The notes beneath the pieces are model-generated. The model saw only the letters and a program-made list of their open reading frames with translations. It made no database searches and had not been told where the DNA came from. Of a stretch of DNA of 64,000 bases, positions 53,920-63,160 are shown piece by piece. Position numbers and translations under genes: made by a program. Numbering within the stretch: position 1 is the first letter of the stretch; each line of letters begins with the position of its first letter. The stretch is from Glycomyces sambucus (GTDB lineage Bacteria; Actinomycetota; Actinomycetes; Mycobacteriales; Micromonosporaceae): assembly GCF_900102815.1 (NCBI RefSeq), contig NZ_FNGF01000008.1, positions 104,872 to 168,871 of the forward strand, in the 5' to 3' direction.

Positions 53920-55140
53920 TTAGATGTTCGCGGCGATGTCCTTGCGGTAGTAGCCGCCTTCGAGCTTGACGCCCTCGGTGAGGGCGTACGCCTCCTGGCG
54001 GGCCTGGGCGACGGACCTGCCGGTGCCGACGCAGCCGAGGACCCGGCCGCCGGTGGCGATGAGCTGCCCGGAGGCGTCGAGCGCGGTGCCGGCGTGGAGG
54101 ACGCCGTCGGCGTCGGCGCCGTACAGCGGGCGGCCGGTCACCGGGGTGCCCGGGTAGCCCTCGTTCGCGACCACGACGCACACCGCCGCGCCCTCGCGCC
54201 ACCACAGCGGCCCGAAGTCGGCGAGCTTCCCGGTCGCGGCGGCGTGCAGGAGCCCGCCGAGCGGCGTCTCCAGCAGCGCGAGCACGGCCTGGATCTCGGG
54301 GTCGCCGAAGCGGGCGTTGAACTCGACGACCTTGAGGCCCTTCGAGGTCAGCGCCAGACCGCAGTACAGGGTCCCCACGAAGGGGATGCCGCGCCCGGCC
54401 ATCTCGGCCAGGGTCGGCTCGGCGACGCGGGTCATGACCTCGGCGACCAGGTCGTCCGGGGCCCACGGCAGCGGCGTGTACGCGCCCATGCCGCCGGTGT
54501 TCGGGCCGGTCCCGCCCTCGCCGATGCGCTTGAAGTCCTGCGCGGGCAGCATCGCCTTCGCGCTGGTGCCGTCCGCGATGACGAACAGGGAGACCTCGGG
54601 GCCGTCGAGGTACTCCTCGATGACCACGCGCTCGCAGTCGACGGCGTGCGCGAGGGCCTGCGCGCGGTCCTCGGTGACGACGACGCCCTTGCCGGCGGCC
54701 AGGCCGTCGTCCTTGACGACGTAGGGGGCGCCGAACTCGTCGAGGGCGGCCTCGGCCTCCTCGCGGGTGCGGCAGACGCGCGCGGCGGCGGTCGGCACGC
54801 CCGCGGCGGCCATGACCTCCTTCGCGAACGCCTTCGAGCCCTCGATCCGGGCGGCCGCGCCGCTCGGGCCGTACACGGGGATGCCCTTGGCGCGGACCGC
54901 GTCGGCGACGCCGGCCACGAGCGGGGCCTCGGGGCCCACGATCACGAGGTCGGCGGCCGAGGTCACGGCCAGGGAGGCCACCGCCGCGGGGTCGGTCTGG
55001 TTCACCGGCACGCACTCGCCGAGCGCGGCAATGCCGGGGTTCCCCGGAGCGCAGATGAGCTTGGTGACGGATTCGTCCGCGGCCAGGGCCGCCGCGAGGG
55101 CGTGCTCGCGGCCGCCGGAGCCGATCAGGAGTACTCGCAC
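53920..55140 (-). CDS. purD: Phosphoribosylamine--glycine ligase
   Basis: Second step of purine synthesis, an ATP-grasp ligase of 406 residues. Seen: VLLIGSGGREHALAAALA, VGPEAPLVAGVADAVR, the ATP-grasp core (PYVVKDDGLAAGKGVVV and EEYLDGPEVSLFVIADG), GPNTGGMGAYTPLPW and VVEFNARFGDPE. The GTG at 55140 follows a -10 TAAACT by exactly 6 nt with a -35 TTAACC at 17 bp, so transcription is leaderless. It diverges from purB across a 158-bp region containing a 10-bp inverted repeat. Confidence 0.96.
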   Translation of the reverse strand: MRVLLIGSGGREHALAAALAADESVTKLICAPGNPGIAALGECVPVNQTDPAAVASLAVTSAADLVIVGPEAPLVAGVADAVRAKGIPVYGPSGAAARIEGSKAFAKEVMAAAGVPTAAARVCRTREEAEAALDEFGAPYVVKDDGLAAGKGVVVTEDRAQALAHAVDCERVVIEEYLDGPEVSLFVIADGTSAKAMLPAQDFKRIGEGGTGPNTGGMGAYTPLPWAPDDLVAEVMTRVAEPTLAEMAGRGIPFVGTLYCGLALTSKGLKVVEFNARFGDPEIQAVLALLETPLGGLLHAAATGKLADFGPLWWREGAAVCVVVANEGYPGTPVTGRPLYGADADGVLHAGTALDASGQLIATGGRVLGCVGTGRSVAQARQEAYALTEGVKLEGGYYRKDIAANI

Positions 55141-55146
55141 AGGGCC

Positions 55147-55175
55147 AGTTTACGTGGCCGATACGTGCTGGTTAA
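55147..55175 (-). promoter_or_regulatory. purD promoter (leaderless type)
   Basis: On the minus strand, TTAACC (55175-55170), 17 bp, TAAACT (55152-55147), then 6 nt to the GTG at 55140. Confidence 0.72.
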
Positions 55176-55239
55176 CCGCCACGCCGGTGGTGAACGCGAC
55201 ACCCCTCCCGGAAGGAGCCGCCAACGGGTGCCGAGTGTT

Positions 55240-55271
55240 ACATCATGTGCCGTCGGAGCGCCACATGATGT
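55240..55271. promoter_or_regulatory. Inverted repeat, candidate operator of the purD-purB region
   Basis: ACATCATGTG (55240-55249) and CACATGATGT (55262-55271), perfect 10-bp arms 22 bp apart centre to centre, two helical turns. The right arm overlaps the expected -35 of purB. It lies in the shared 158-bp region of two divergent purine genes. Confidence 0.6.
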
Positions 55272-55298
55272 CGCGACCTCGGGTGTCATCATTGCCCC

Positions 55299-56717
55299 GT
55301 GACTGCGAATGTGCTCGCCGAGCGTTACGCCTCCGCGCCGATGCGCGACATCTGGGACCCCGTCGGGAAGATCAAGGCCGAGCGCCGGCTCTGGCTCGCC
55401 GTCCTCCAGGCGCAGCACGACCTGGGCGTCACCGTCCCCGACGGCGTGATCGCCGACTACGAGCGCGTCCTCGCCCAGGTCGACCTCGCCTCCATCGCCG
55501 AGCGCGAGCGCGTCACCAAGCACGACGTCAAGGCCCGCATCGAGGAGTTCTCCGACCTCGCCGGCCACCAGCACATCCACAAGGGCATGACCAGCCGCGA
55601 CCTCACCGAGAACGTCGAGCAGATGCAGGTCCGCCAGTCGCTCGAACTCGTCCAGGGCCGCATCGTCGCCGCGCTCGTGCGCCTCGCCGCCCGCGCCCAG
55701 CAGTACCGCGACCTCGTCATGGCCGGCCGCAGCCACAACGTCCCCGCCCAGGCCACCACCCTCGGGAAGCGCTTCGCGACCTGGGCCGAGGAGCTGCTGC
55801 TCGCCTACGAGGGCGTCGAGGACCTCCTGCGCCGCTACCCGCTGCGCGGCGTCAAGGGCCCGGTCGGCACCGCCCAGGACATGCTCGACCTCTTCGACGG
55901 CGACACCGCGAAGCTCGCCGAACTCGAGCAGCGCATCGCCGCCCACCTGGGCTTCGGGCGCGTCATGGACTCCGTCGGCCAGGTCTACCCGCGCTCGCTC
56001 GACGACGCCGTCGCCTCCGCGATGCGCGGCGCCGTCGCCGCCCCCTCCTCCGCGGCGCTCACGATCCGGCTCATGGCCGGCGCCGAGCTCGCCACCGAGG
56101 GCTTCATGCCGGGCCAGGTCGGCTCGTCCGCCATGCCGCACAAGATGAACACCCGCTCCTCCGAGCGCGTCAACGGCCTCGCCGTGGTCGCCCGCGGCTA
56201 CGCCGCGATGCTCGGCGAGCTCGCCGGGGACCAGTGGAACGAAGGGGACGTCTCGTGCTCGGTGGTCCGCCGCGTCGCCCTCCCCGACCTCTTCTACGCC
56301 GTCGACGGCTTCTATGAGACATTCCTCACCATTCTCGACAACTTCGGGGCCTACCCGGCCGTCATCGGCGCCGAACTCGACCGCTACCTCCCCTTCCTGA
56401 CCTCCACAAAGGTCCTCATGGAGGCCGTCAAGCAGGGTGCCGGCCGCGAGGACGCCCACGAGGCCATCAAGGAGCACGCCGTCGCCGTCGCCCGCGCCAT
56501 GCGCGAGCACGGCCAGCGCGAGAACGACCTCTTCGACCGCCTCGCCGCCGACCCGCGCCTGCCCTTCGACCGGGCCGGACTCGGCGCCCTCGTCGCGAAT
56601 ACGGGTGAATTCACCGGCGCCGCAGGCGATCAGGTCGACCGTGTCGCCGAAAGGGTGGCCGCGGTGGCGAAAGCGCACCCCGAGGCCGCCGCCTACCGGC
56701 CCGCCGGCATCCTCTGA
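55299..56717 (+). CDS. purB: Adenylosuccinate lyase
   Basis: Acts twice in purine synthesis (SAICAR and adenylosuccinate cleavage); 472 residues. Seen: the N-terminal YASAPMRDIWDPVGKIKAERRLW, HIHKGMTSRDLTENVEQMQVR, MAGRSHNVPAQATTLGKRF, and the fumarase-superfamily signature VGSSAMPHKMNT, which is slightly altered at the last residue from the usual Pro. The GTG at 55299 is 6 nt after CATCAT, a possible leaderless -10, with no Shine-Dalgarno. Confidence 0.94.
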   Translation: MTANVLAERYASAPMRDIWDPVGKIKAERRLWLAVLQAQHDLGVTVPDGVIADYERVLAQVDLASIAERERVTKHDVKARIEEFSDLAGHQHIHKGMTSRDLTENVEQMQVRQSLELVQGRIVAALVRLAARAQQYRDLVMAGRSHNVPAQATTLGKRFATWAEELLLAYEGVEDLLRRYPLRGVKGPVGTAQDMLDLFDGDTAKLAELEQRIAAHLGFGRVMDSVGQVYPRSLDDAVASAMRGAVAAPSSAALTIRLMAGAELATEGFMPGQVGSSAMPHKMNTRSSERVNGLAVVARGYAAMLGELAGDQWNEGDVSCSVVRRVALPDLFYAVDGFYETFLTILDNFGAYPAVIGAELDRYLPFLTSTKVLMEAVKQGAGREDAHEAIKEHAVAVARAMREHGQRENDLFDRLAADPRLPFDRAGLGALVANTGEFTGAAGDQVDRVAERVAAVAKAHPEAAAYRPAGIL

Positions 56718-56821
56718 CGGGCTGTGACCTGGCACCGGTCGCACAACGCGGCGCTGGCCCAGGTCAGTACCGGTGAATATGCTGGTCCTGTTCCGTCCAT
56801 GTGACCGACAGGAGTGCGACC

Positions 56822-57082
56822 GTGGCCCGTGTAGTGGTCGACGTGATGCTGAAGTCCGAAATCCTCGACCCCCAGGGCGAGGCCGTCCTCGGGGCGCTGC
56901 CCCGACTCGGCGTCACCGATGTGGCGTCGGTTCGGATCGGCAAGCGCGTCGAGATCGAGTTCGGCGAGAACGCCCAGAACGTCGAGGAGCAGTCGCGAGT
57001 GATCGCCGACCAGCTCCTGGCCAACCCCGTCATCGAGAGTTTCACCGTCGCCGTCGAGCGCGGCTCGAACGAGGGCGCATGA
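56822..57082 (+). CDS. purS: Phosphoribosylformylglycinamidine synthase subunit PurS
   Basis: Small scaffold subunit that joins PurL and PurQ into FGAM synthase; 86 residues starting [20 protein letters not shown], the family N terminus, with KRVEIEF and a C-terminal [20 protein letters not shown] lies about 7 nt before the GTG at 56822, so the upstream GTG at 56801 is not used. Overlaps purQ by 4 nt. Confidence 0.96.
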   Translation: MARVVVDVMLKSEILDPQGEAVLGALPRLGVTDVASVRIGKRVEIEFGENAQNVEEQSRVIADQLLANPVIESFTVAVERGSNEGA

Positions 57083-57762
57083 GCGCGCGCGTCGGGATCG
57101 TCACGTTCCCCGGCTCGCTCGACGACCGGGACGCCGCCCGCGCGGTGTACCTGGCCGGCGGCGAACCGGTGGCGCTGTGGCACGACGACGCCCAGATCCA
57201 CGGCGTCGACGCCGTGTTCCTGCCCGGCGGGTTCTCCTACGGCGACGCGCTGCGCTGCGGCGCGATCGCCCGGTTCAGCCAGGTGATGGACACCGTGAAG
57301 GCCGCGGCCGCCCAGGGGATGCCCGTCCTCGGCGTCTGCAACGGCTTCCAGGTCCTGTGCGAATCGCACCTGCTGCCCGGCGCGCTGGTGCGCAACGCCC
57401 ACCTGCGCTACCGCAACCGGCCCGCGCGCCTGCGCGTGGAGACGACCCGGACCGCGTGGACGAACGCGTTCGCGCCCGAGGCCGAGATCGTCCTCCCCGC
57501 CAAGCACGGCGAGGGCCGCTACGTCGCCGACGAGGCGACCCTGGACGCGCTCGAGCAGAGCGGCCGGGTCGTCTTCCGGTACCTCGACAACCCGAACGGG
57601 TCGATGCGCGACATCGCCGGGGTGGCGAACGAGGCCGGGAACGTCGTCGGCCTCATGCCCCACCCCGAGCACGCCGTCGAGGCGCTCACCGGGCCGTCGA
57701 CCGACGGCCTCGGCGTGGTCGCCTCCGTCCTGGCCCACCTCAGCGAGGGAGCGAGACGATGA
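57079..57762 (+). CDS. purQ: Phosphoribosylformylglycinamidine synthase subunit PurQ (glutaminase)
   Basis: Class I glutamine amidotransferase subunit, 227 residues. The nucleophile Cys lies in GVCNGFQVL, and the His-x-Glu of the triad is in [31 protein letters not shown] is conserved. The ATG overlaps the purS stop (ATGA) and its own stop overlaps the purL ATG, so PurS, PurQ and PurL are made in equal amounts from one message. Confidence 0.96.
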   Translation: MSARVGIVTFPGSLDDRDAARAVYLAGGEPVALWHDDAQIHGVDAVFLPGGFSYGDALRCGAIARFSQVMDTVKAAAAQGMPVLGVCNGFQVLCESHLLPGALVRNAHLRYRNRPARLRVETTRTAWTNAFAPEAEIVLPAKHGEGRYVADEATLDALEQSGRVVFRYLDNPNGSMRDIAGVANEAGNVVGLMPHPEHAVEALTGPSTDGLGVVASVLAHLSEGARR

Positions 57763-60032
57763 GTCAATACGTCGCCGTGGACACCGTCGGCGTCGCCGAC
57801 GCCACTCCGGACGAGAAGCAGCCCTGGTCCGAACTGGGGCTGAAGGAGGACGAGTACCAGCGGATCCGCGAGGTCCTCGGCCGCCGCCCCACCCAGTCCG
57901 AGCTGGCCATGTACTCGATCATGTGGTCCGAGCACTGCTCGTACAAGTCGAGCAAGGTGCACCTGCGCCAGTTCGGCGAGAAGAACCCGCGCACCCCGCG
58001 CCTGCTGGCCGGGATCGGCGAGAACGCCGGCGTCGTCGCCATCGATGATCATCTCGCGGTGACGTTCAAGGTCGAGTCGCACAACCACCCGTCGTACGTC
58101 GAGCCCAAGCAGGGCGCGGCCACCGGCGTGGGCGGCATCATCCGCGACATCATCGCGATGGGCGCCCGCCCGATCGCCGTCATGGACTCGCTGCGCTTCG
58201 GCGCCATCGACCACCCCGACACCGCCCGGGTCCTCCCGGGCGTCGTCGACGGCATCGGCCACTACGGCAACTGCGTGGGCCTGCCGAACATCGGCGGCGA
58301 GACCTACTTCGACCCGTGCTACCAGGGCAACCCGCTCGTCAACGCGCTCAGCGTCGGCGTCATGCCCCGCTCGCGCCTCCAGTCGATGCAGGCGTCCGGC
58401 ACCGGCAACGTCGTGATCCTCCTCGGCGCCAAGACCGGCCGCGACGGCATCGGCGGCGTGTCCGTCCTGGCGTCGGCGACCTTCTCGGAGTCCGGCGAGG
58501 ACGACGCCCGCCCGTCGGTGCAGGTCGGCGACCCGTTCACCGAGAAGCTCCTCATCGAGGTGTGCCTGGAGCTGTTCGACGCGCAGCTCGTCGTCGGCGT
58601 CCAGGACCTCGGCGGCGCCGGCCTCACCTGCGCCCTGAGCGAGACCGCGGCCGCCGGCGACGGCGGCATGCACGTCGACCTCGAACTGGTCCCGCTCCGC
58701 GCGGCCGGCATGGAGCCGCAGGACATCCTCGCCTCCGAGTCGCAGGAGCGCATGCTCCTCATCGTCGACCCGGCCAAGGCCGACGAGGTCCTCGCCCGCG
58801 CCCACCGCTGGGGCCTGCTCGCCACCGCGATCGGCACCGTCACCGACACCGGCCGCCTCGTCGTGGACTTCCACGGCCAGACCGTGGTCGACGTCCCGCC
58901 GAAGTCGCTCGCCGACGAGGGCCCGGTCTACAACCGGCCGCTCGCCGAACCGAACGACCTGGGCCTCATCGCGGTCGACCGCGCCGAGACCCTGCCGCGC
59001 CCGTCCACCGACGAGGAGATCCGCCAGACCGTCCTCGACATGGCCGCCAGCCCGAACCTGTGCGACAAGTCGTGGATCACCGAGCAGTACGACTCCTCGG
59101 TGTTCGGCAACACGGTCCTCGGCGCCCCGCACGACGCGGGCGTGGTCCGCCTCGACGAGCGCACCGGCGTCGGCATCGCGATCTCCCTGGACGGCAACGG
59201 CCGCTTCGCGCGGCTCGACCCGTACCTCGGGGCGCAGCTCGCGCTGGCCGAGGCGTACCGGAACGTCGCCGTCACCGGCGCGACCCCGATCGCCGTCTCC
59301 GACTGCCTCAACTTCGGGTCCCCCGAGGACCCGCACGTGATGTGGCAGTTCGAGCGGGCCGTCACGGGCATCGCCGACGGGTGCCAGAAGCTCGGCATCC
59401 CCGTCACCGGCGGCAACGTCTCGTTCTACAACCAGACGGGCCGCGAGGCGATCCACCCGACGCCGGTCATCGGCGTGCTCGGCGTGCTCGAGGACGTGGC
59501 CCGGCGCATCCCGCTCGGCCTGGGCCGCACCGGCGACACGATCGCGCTCATCGGCACCACGAGCGAGGAGCTGTCGGGTTCTGAGTGGGCGTCGGTCAAG
59601 CACGGCCACCTCGGCGGGGTCCCGCCGAAGGTCGACCTCGACCACGAGATGAAGCTCGCCGACCTGCTCTCGCGCCTGTCGCAGACCGAGCAGCTCGCCG
59701 CCGCGCACGACCTGTCGCAGGGCGGGCTGGCGCAGGCGCTGGTCGAGGCGATCAGCTTCTCGGGCATGGGCGCGCAGATCCTCCTGCCGGAGGGCGCGGA
59801 CCCGTTCACGTACCTGTTCTCGGAGTCGTCCGGGCGGGTGCTCGTGGTGATCCCGCGCGGCCAGGAGCTCGCGGTGCGCAGCGCCTGCGAGTCCCGCGGC
59901 CTGCCGATCACGCCCCTGGGCGTGGCCGACGCGAACACCGACGGCCTGCACCTGCGCGACCACTTCGACATCACCCGCGACGACATCGACGCGGCCTTCA
60001 AGGGCCGCATCGGCGCCCGCCTGGGAGAGTAA
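57759..60032 (+). CDS. purL: Phosphoribosylformylglycinamidine synthase subunit PurL
   Basis: Synthetase subunit of FGAM synthase, 757 residues, the small (non-fused) type. Seen: [61 protein letters not shown], and in the second half [19 protein letters not shown]-like [10 protein letters not shown] and a [11 protein letters not shown] motif. Starts inside purQ. A GC-rich perfect hairpin at 60048-60078 follows. Confidence 0.97.
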   Translation: MSQYVAVDTVGVADATPDEKQPWSELGLKEDEYQRIREVLGRRPTQSELAMYSIMWSEHCSYKSSKVHLRQFGEKNPRTPRLLAGIGENAGVVAIDDHLAVTFKVESHNHPSYVEPKQGAATGVGGIIRDIIAMGARPIAVMDSLRFGAIDHPDTARVLPGVVDGIGHYGNCVGLPNIGGETYFDPCYQGNPLVNALSVGVMPRSRLQSMQASGTGNVVILLGAKTGRDGIGGVSVLASATFSESGEDDARPSVQVGDPFTEKLLIEVCLELFDAQLVVGVQDLGGAGLTCALSETAAAGDGGMHVDLELVPLRAAGMEPQDILASESQERMLLIVDPAKADEVLARAHRWGLLATAIGTVTDTGRLVVDFHGQTVVDVPPKSLADEGPVYNRPLAEPNDLGLIAVDRAETLPRPSTDEEIRQTVLDMAASPNLCDKSWITEQYDSSVFGNTVLGAPHDAGVVRLDERTGVGIAISLDGNGRFARLDPYLGAQLALAEAYRNVAVTGATPIAVSDCLNFGSPEDPHVMWQFERAVTGIADGCQKLGIPVTGGNVSFYNQTGREAIHPTPVIGVLGVLEDVARRIPLGLGRTGDTIALIGTTSEELSGSEWASVKHGHLGGVPPKVDLDHEMKLADLLSRLSQTEQLAAAHDLSQGGLAQALVEAISFSGMGAQILLPEGADPFTYLFSESSGRVLVVIPRGQELAVRSACESRGLPITPLGVADANTDGLHLRDHFDITRDDIDAAFKGRIGARLGE

Positions 60033-60322
60033 GGACACACGAACGATGAACGCCCCGGCGCGCAGCGCCGGGGCGTTCATGTTGCGGCGCATGCGAACGG
60101 GGAGGACATCGCCTGGGCTGTGCACAGATACGGCTCCGCAAGCGTTCGCCGAGGCTGGCCCCCGGTTTCGAAGCTAGCTGGGGATACCTGAAGGGGAGCT
60201 GAAGCGGCGGGCCGGGCCGGCGGCATCGCAAACACCCCCGCACCTCTGGGTTCAGGGCCCCCGGTTTCGAAGCTAGCGCGGGGCACCTGAAGGGGAGCTG
60301 AAGCGGGCGGCCGGGCCGGCGG
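60033..60322. other. Convergent gap purL / sterol-carrier-like gene
   Basis: 290 bp. It contains the purL terminator hairpin and two direct copies of a 68-bp sequence (60157-60224 and 60256-60323). No gene. Confidence 0.7.
60048..60078 (+). terminator. purL terminator
   Basis: Perfect 14-bp stem GAACGCCCCGGCGC / GCGCCGGGGCGTTC with a 3-nt loop, 16 nt after the purL stop, followed by ATGTTG. Confidence 0.85.
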
Positions 60323-60323
60323 C
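60157..60323. repeat. 68-bp direct repeat pair
   Basis: Copies at 60157-60224 and 60256-60323 share GGCCCCCGGTTTCGAAGCTA, ACCTGAAGGGGAGCTGAAGC and GGCCGGGCCGGCGGC, differing at a few positions only. The second copy reaches into the stop codon of the sterol-carrier-like gene, which suggests that the gene's 3' flank was duplicated. Confidence 0.85.
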
Positions 60324-60703
60324 TACGCCTCTTCTTCCTCTTCTTCTTCGAGGGGTTCGCCGTCGGGGCCGGTCAGGGGGAGGACCTCGGTGAGGTCGGC
60401 GCGTTGGCCGGAGGCGGTGACGCGGCCGGTGGCGACGGCGTCGGCGAAGGCCAGGCGGCCGGCCGCGAGTTCGACGAACACGACCGGTTGACATTCGATG
60501 ACGTTGGGCGGCGTGCCGCGCCGGTGCCGGGGCCCCTCGACGCACTGCACCGCGCCGTACGGCGGCACCCGGACCTCCACGGAGTGACCAGGGGCTTTGT
60601 CGGCCAGCGCGCGCAGCAGCTCCCGCACCGCGCTCTTGAGGGTCTCCTTGTCCGGGGCCTCGTCGTTGGCGATCGCGGCGATGGCGTCGGCCACAGCGTC
60701 CAC
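60323..60703 (-). CDS. Sterol carrier family protein (SCP2-like)
   Basis: 126 residues. A single small domain: DAIAAIANDEAPDKETLKSAVRELLRALADKAPGHSVEVRVPPYGAVQCVEGPRHRRGTPPNVIE, then VFVELAAGRLAFADAVATGRVTASGQRADLTEVLPL, the SCP2-like C-terminal part. It resembles M. tuberculosis Rv0807, which lies next to purF in the same way. A hydrophobic ligand has not been shown for this group. The last 12 residues are a run of Glu with a final Ala. The GTG at 60703 has GGGAGG about 7 nt away. Function unknown; location suggests nothing beyond linkage. Confidence 0.8.
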   Translation of the reverse strand: MDAVADAIAAIANDEAPDKETLKSAVRELLRALADKAPGHSVEVRVPPYGAVQCVEGPRHRRGTPPNVIECQPVVFVELAAGRLAFADAVATGRVTASGQRADLTEVLPLTGPDGEPLEEEEEEEA

Positions 60704-60928
60704 GGGGAGACCTCCCGGTCACGTTAGACTGCCCGTTACGGCACGTTGCCGAACGGCGATGATCGCCGCCGACCCATCGCCCGCGGCACCGTCCGCACCC
60801 CGGTCTCGTGATCGAAACGAGACCAGGCATAGTGGCGACGACGGCCCGCTTCCGTGGGTTCGTCGTGCCTGCCCGCTGCGGACCGCCGCGGGCCGGTACC
60901 TGAAGCACATGCCCAGGAGGGGATGTAG

Positions 60929-63076
60929 ATGACCGGAGCGGCCGAACCGAGCGGGACCCAGAGTAACCTCCCGCGGTCCCGTCGCAGGCGAGGGGTCGGC
61001 CTGGTCTCGCGCCTGGCCGCGCTCGCGGCGGCGGGCGGCGTCCTGCTGCTCGGACTCCTGGTGTCCCCGCACGCGGCGATGGCCCAGCCGAACGCCGTCA
61101 ACGGCTGGATCAGCTACGGGCCGGACCCGGGCCAGATCAGCGTCGGCGGCCAGGCGACGGTCATCTCCGTCACGGTCCAGAACCTCGACCCGGTCTCGCC
61201 CAAGGACATCACGATCCGCGCCGACGTCGACGGCCTGAACGACGTCATCGCCGCCATCGACAACGACGGCGGCGCCGGCCTGTGCACCCGCGAGGACGGC
61301 GACCGGGCCAAGTGCTCCCAGGTCGAGCCGAACGGCCAGCGCACCGTCTCCTTCACCGTCACCACCGAGATGGACTCCGACCTCGGCAACGGCGAGCAGG
61401 CCACCGGCACCTTCAAGGCCGACTTCGGCGGCCAGGCGACCGCCGACGCGGGCCTCACCGTCATCGGCGCGGGCTCCTCGGTCTCCCAGATCACCGGCAA
61501 GGTCACCTCGAACGGCGACCCGGTCGAGGGCGCCAAGGTCGTCCTCACCGACGGCGAGGGCAACGACCACGAGACCGAGACCGGCGGCGACGGCGCGTTC
61601 CTGTTCAACGACTCGATCGAGCCCGGCGAGATGACGCTGACCATCACCAAGGACGGCTTCGAGGAGAAGGTCGAGGAGCTGACCGTCGAGTCCGGCGAGT
61701 TCAACCTCAACGTCTCCCTCGCGCAGGCCGAGGTCGAACAGACCTCCTCCGCGGCGCCGACGTCCGAGGCGCCTCCGCCCTCCGAGGAGCCCACGGCGGA
61801 CGACGATGAGGAGAAGGGCGGCATCTCCGGCACGCTGCTGTTCCTCATCATCATCGGTGCGCTGCTCGTGGTCGGCGGCATCGTCGGCATCGTGTTCCTG
61901 CTGCGCGGCGGCAAGGACGACAAGGACGACGACAACGACTCCTTCCCGACCGACGGCCCGCCCGACCACAAGCCCACCGCGGCCCAGGTCGGCTCCCCCG
62001 GCGTCTACCAGGCCGGGCCCGCGCCCGGTTCCGAGGCGCCGACGATGATCCACCCGGGCGGCCTCGTCGACTCCGCGGCCCCGACCCAGTTCGGGCCCGC
62101 GTACGGCGGCGGCAACGACTCGACGCAGGTCATGCCGCAGTCCGGTTTCGGCGCCCCGCCCGGACCGGGCGGTCCGGTCGGCCCGGACGGGACCACGATC
62201 CTTCCGGTGGTGAAGACGCCGGGCGCGTTCGACGCCTCGGACGCCACGCAGATCATGCCGCAGGCGAACCTGTCGAACCAGCCGCCGGCGGCGCCGCACG
62301 GCTCGTTCGGGGCCGACGCGGCGACGCGTCCGCACCCGTCGCCGACCGGTGCCTTCGGCGCCGACCCGGCCGCGACCCGCCCCCACCCGGGGCCGTCGCC
62401 GACGGGCGCGTTCTCCGACCCGGGGGCCCGGCCGTCGCCGAGCCCGTACGGGGACGCGGGCGCGACCCGGCCGTACGCGGCCCCGACCCCGCCGCCCTCC
62501 GGCGGCGGCATGTTCGAGCCGCAGAACCCGGGCCTGGTGTCCGGCCCGCCTTCGGAGCCGCGCTACGGCGCCCCGAGTGCGCCGCAGAGCCAGCCGCAGC
62601 ACAGCCAGCCGCCGCAGAGCCAACCGCAGAGTCAGCCCCAGGGCCAGTCCCAGCCGCAGTACGGGCCCGGTTCGCAGGGCTTCGGGGCCGGGAGCCAGCC
62701 GGGGTCGCAGGGCTTCGGCGCGGGCCAGCCGTCCGCCCCGCAGGGCTTCGGCGGGCCGAGCCAGCCCGGTTCGCAGCAGTTCGGCGGCGGCAGCCAGCCG
62801 GGTCCGGGCCAGCCCGGCCAGGGCTACGGCTCGCACAGCGCCCCGAGCGCGCCGCAGGAGCCGACGGGCTACCAGGGCCAGTCGATGCGCCGCGACCCGT
62901 ACGCGCCGCAGTCCGAGCAGCCGGGCGGCACGCGCCCGATGCCGCAGTACGGCAACCAGTCTCAGCCGACCGCGCCGTACGGCGCCCAGCCGGACGCCGA
63001 CCCCGAGGACCCCGACTCGCGCCGCACCGAGCGCCGCAACTGGGGCGAGTGGGACGACCGCCCGCGCTCCTGGTGA
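60929..63076 (+). CDS. Membrane protein: Ig-like exterior, one TM, Thr-Gln motif tail
   Basis: 715 residues. A signal or anchor helix (22-52, ending HAAMAQP) leads to an extracellular region: an Ig-like sandwich (about 58-185) and a carboxypeptidase-regulatory-like domain (about 188-270, ITGKVTSNGDPVEGAKVVLTD). An acidic linker precedes a TM helix (about 305-328), and a 390-residue tail lies on the other, probably cytosolic side. The tail is Pro/Gly/Gln/Ser-rich and contains repeats: STQVMPQ, ATQIMPQ, TMIHPG, ATRPHPSPTGAF. Such Thr motifs resemble FHA-recognised phosphothreonine sites. AGGAGGGG precedes the ATG. Unrecognised as a named protein. Confidence 0.78.
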   Translation: MTGAAEPSGTQSNLPRSRRRRGVGLVSRLAALAAAGGVLLLGLLVSPHAAMAQPNAVNGWISYGPDPGQISVGGQATVISVTVQNLDPVSPKDITIRADVDGLNDVIAAIDNDGGAGLCTREDGDRAKCSQVEPNGQRTVSFTVTTEMDSDLGNGEQATGTFKADFGGQATADAGLTVIGAGSSVSQITGKVTSNGDPVEGAKVVLTDGEGNDHETETGGDGAFLFNDSIEPGEMTLTITKDGFEEKVEELTVESGEFNLNVSLAQAEVEQTSSAAPTSEAPPPSEEPTADDDEEKGGISGTLLFLIIIGALLVVGGIVGIVFLLRGGKDDKDDDNDSFPTDGPPDHKPTAAQVGSPGVYQAGPAPGSEAPTMIHPGGLVDSAAPTQFGPAYGGGNDSTQVMPQSGFGAPPGPGGPVGPDGTTILPVVKTPGAFDASDATQIMPQANLSNQPPAAPHGSFGADAATRPHPSPTGAFGADPAATRPHPGPSPTGAFSDPGARPSPSPYGDAGATRPYAAPTPPPSGGGMFEPQNPGLVSGPPSEPRYGAPSAPQSQPQHSQPPQSQPQSQPQGQSQPQYGPGSQGFGAGSQPGSQGFGAGQPSAPQGFGGPSQPGSQQFGGGSQPGPGQPGQGYGSHSAPSAPQEPTGYQGQSMRRDPYAPQSEQPGGTRPMPQYGNQSQPTAPYGAQPDADPEDPDSRRTERRNWGEWDDRPRSW

Positions 63077-63160
63077 GCCCGGACCACCGACCGCGCTCCT
63101 GGTGAGCCCGGACCACCGACCGCGCCCCCGGTGACCGCGGGCCGCCGACCGCGCTCCGGC
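63062..63160 (+). repeat. 29-bp tandem duplication of the gene's 3' end
   Basis: A 29-bp unit (CCGCGCTCCTGGTGAGCCCG then GACCACCGA) occurs exactly at 63062-63090 and 63091-63119, a third diverged copy is at 63120-63148, and a partial fourth follows. The first copy includes the last codons and stop of the 715-residue gene. Confidence 0.85.
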
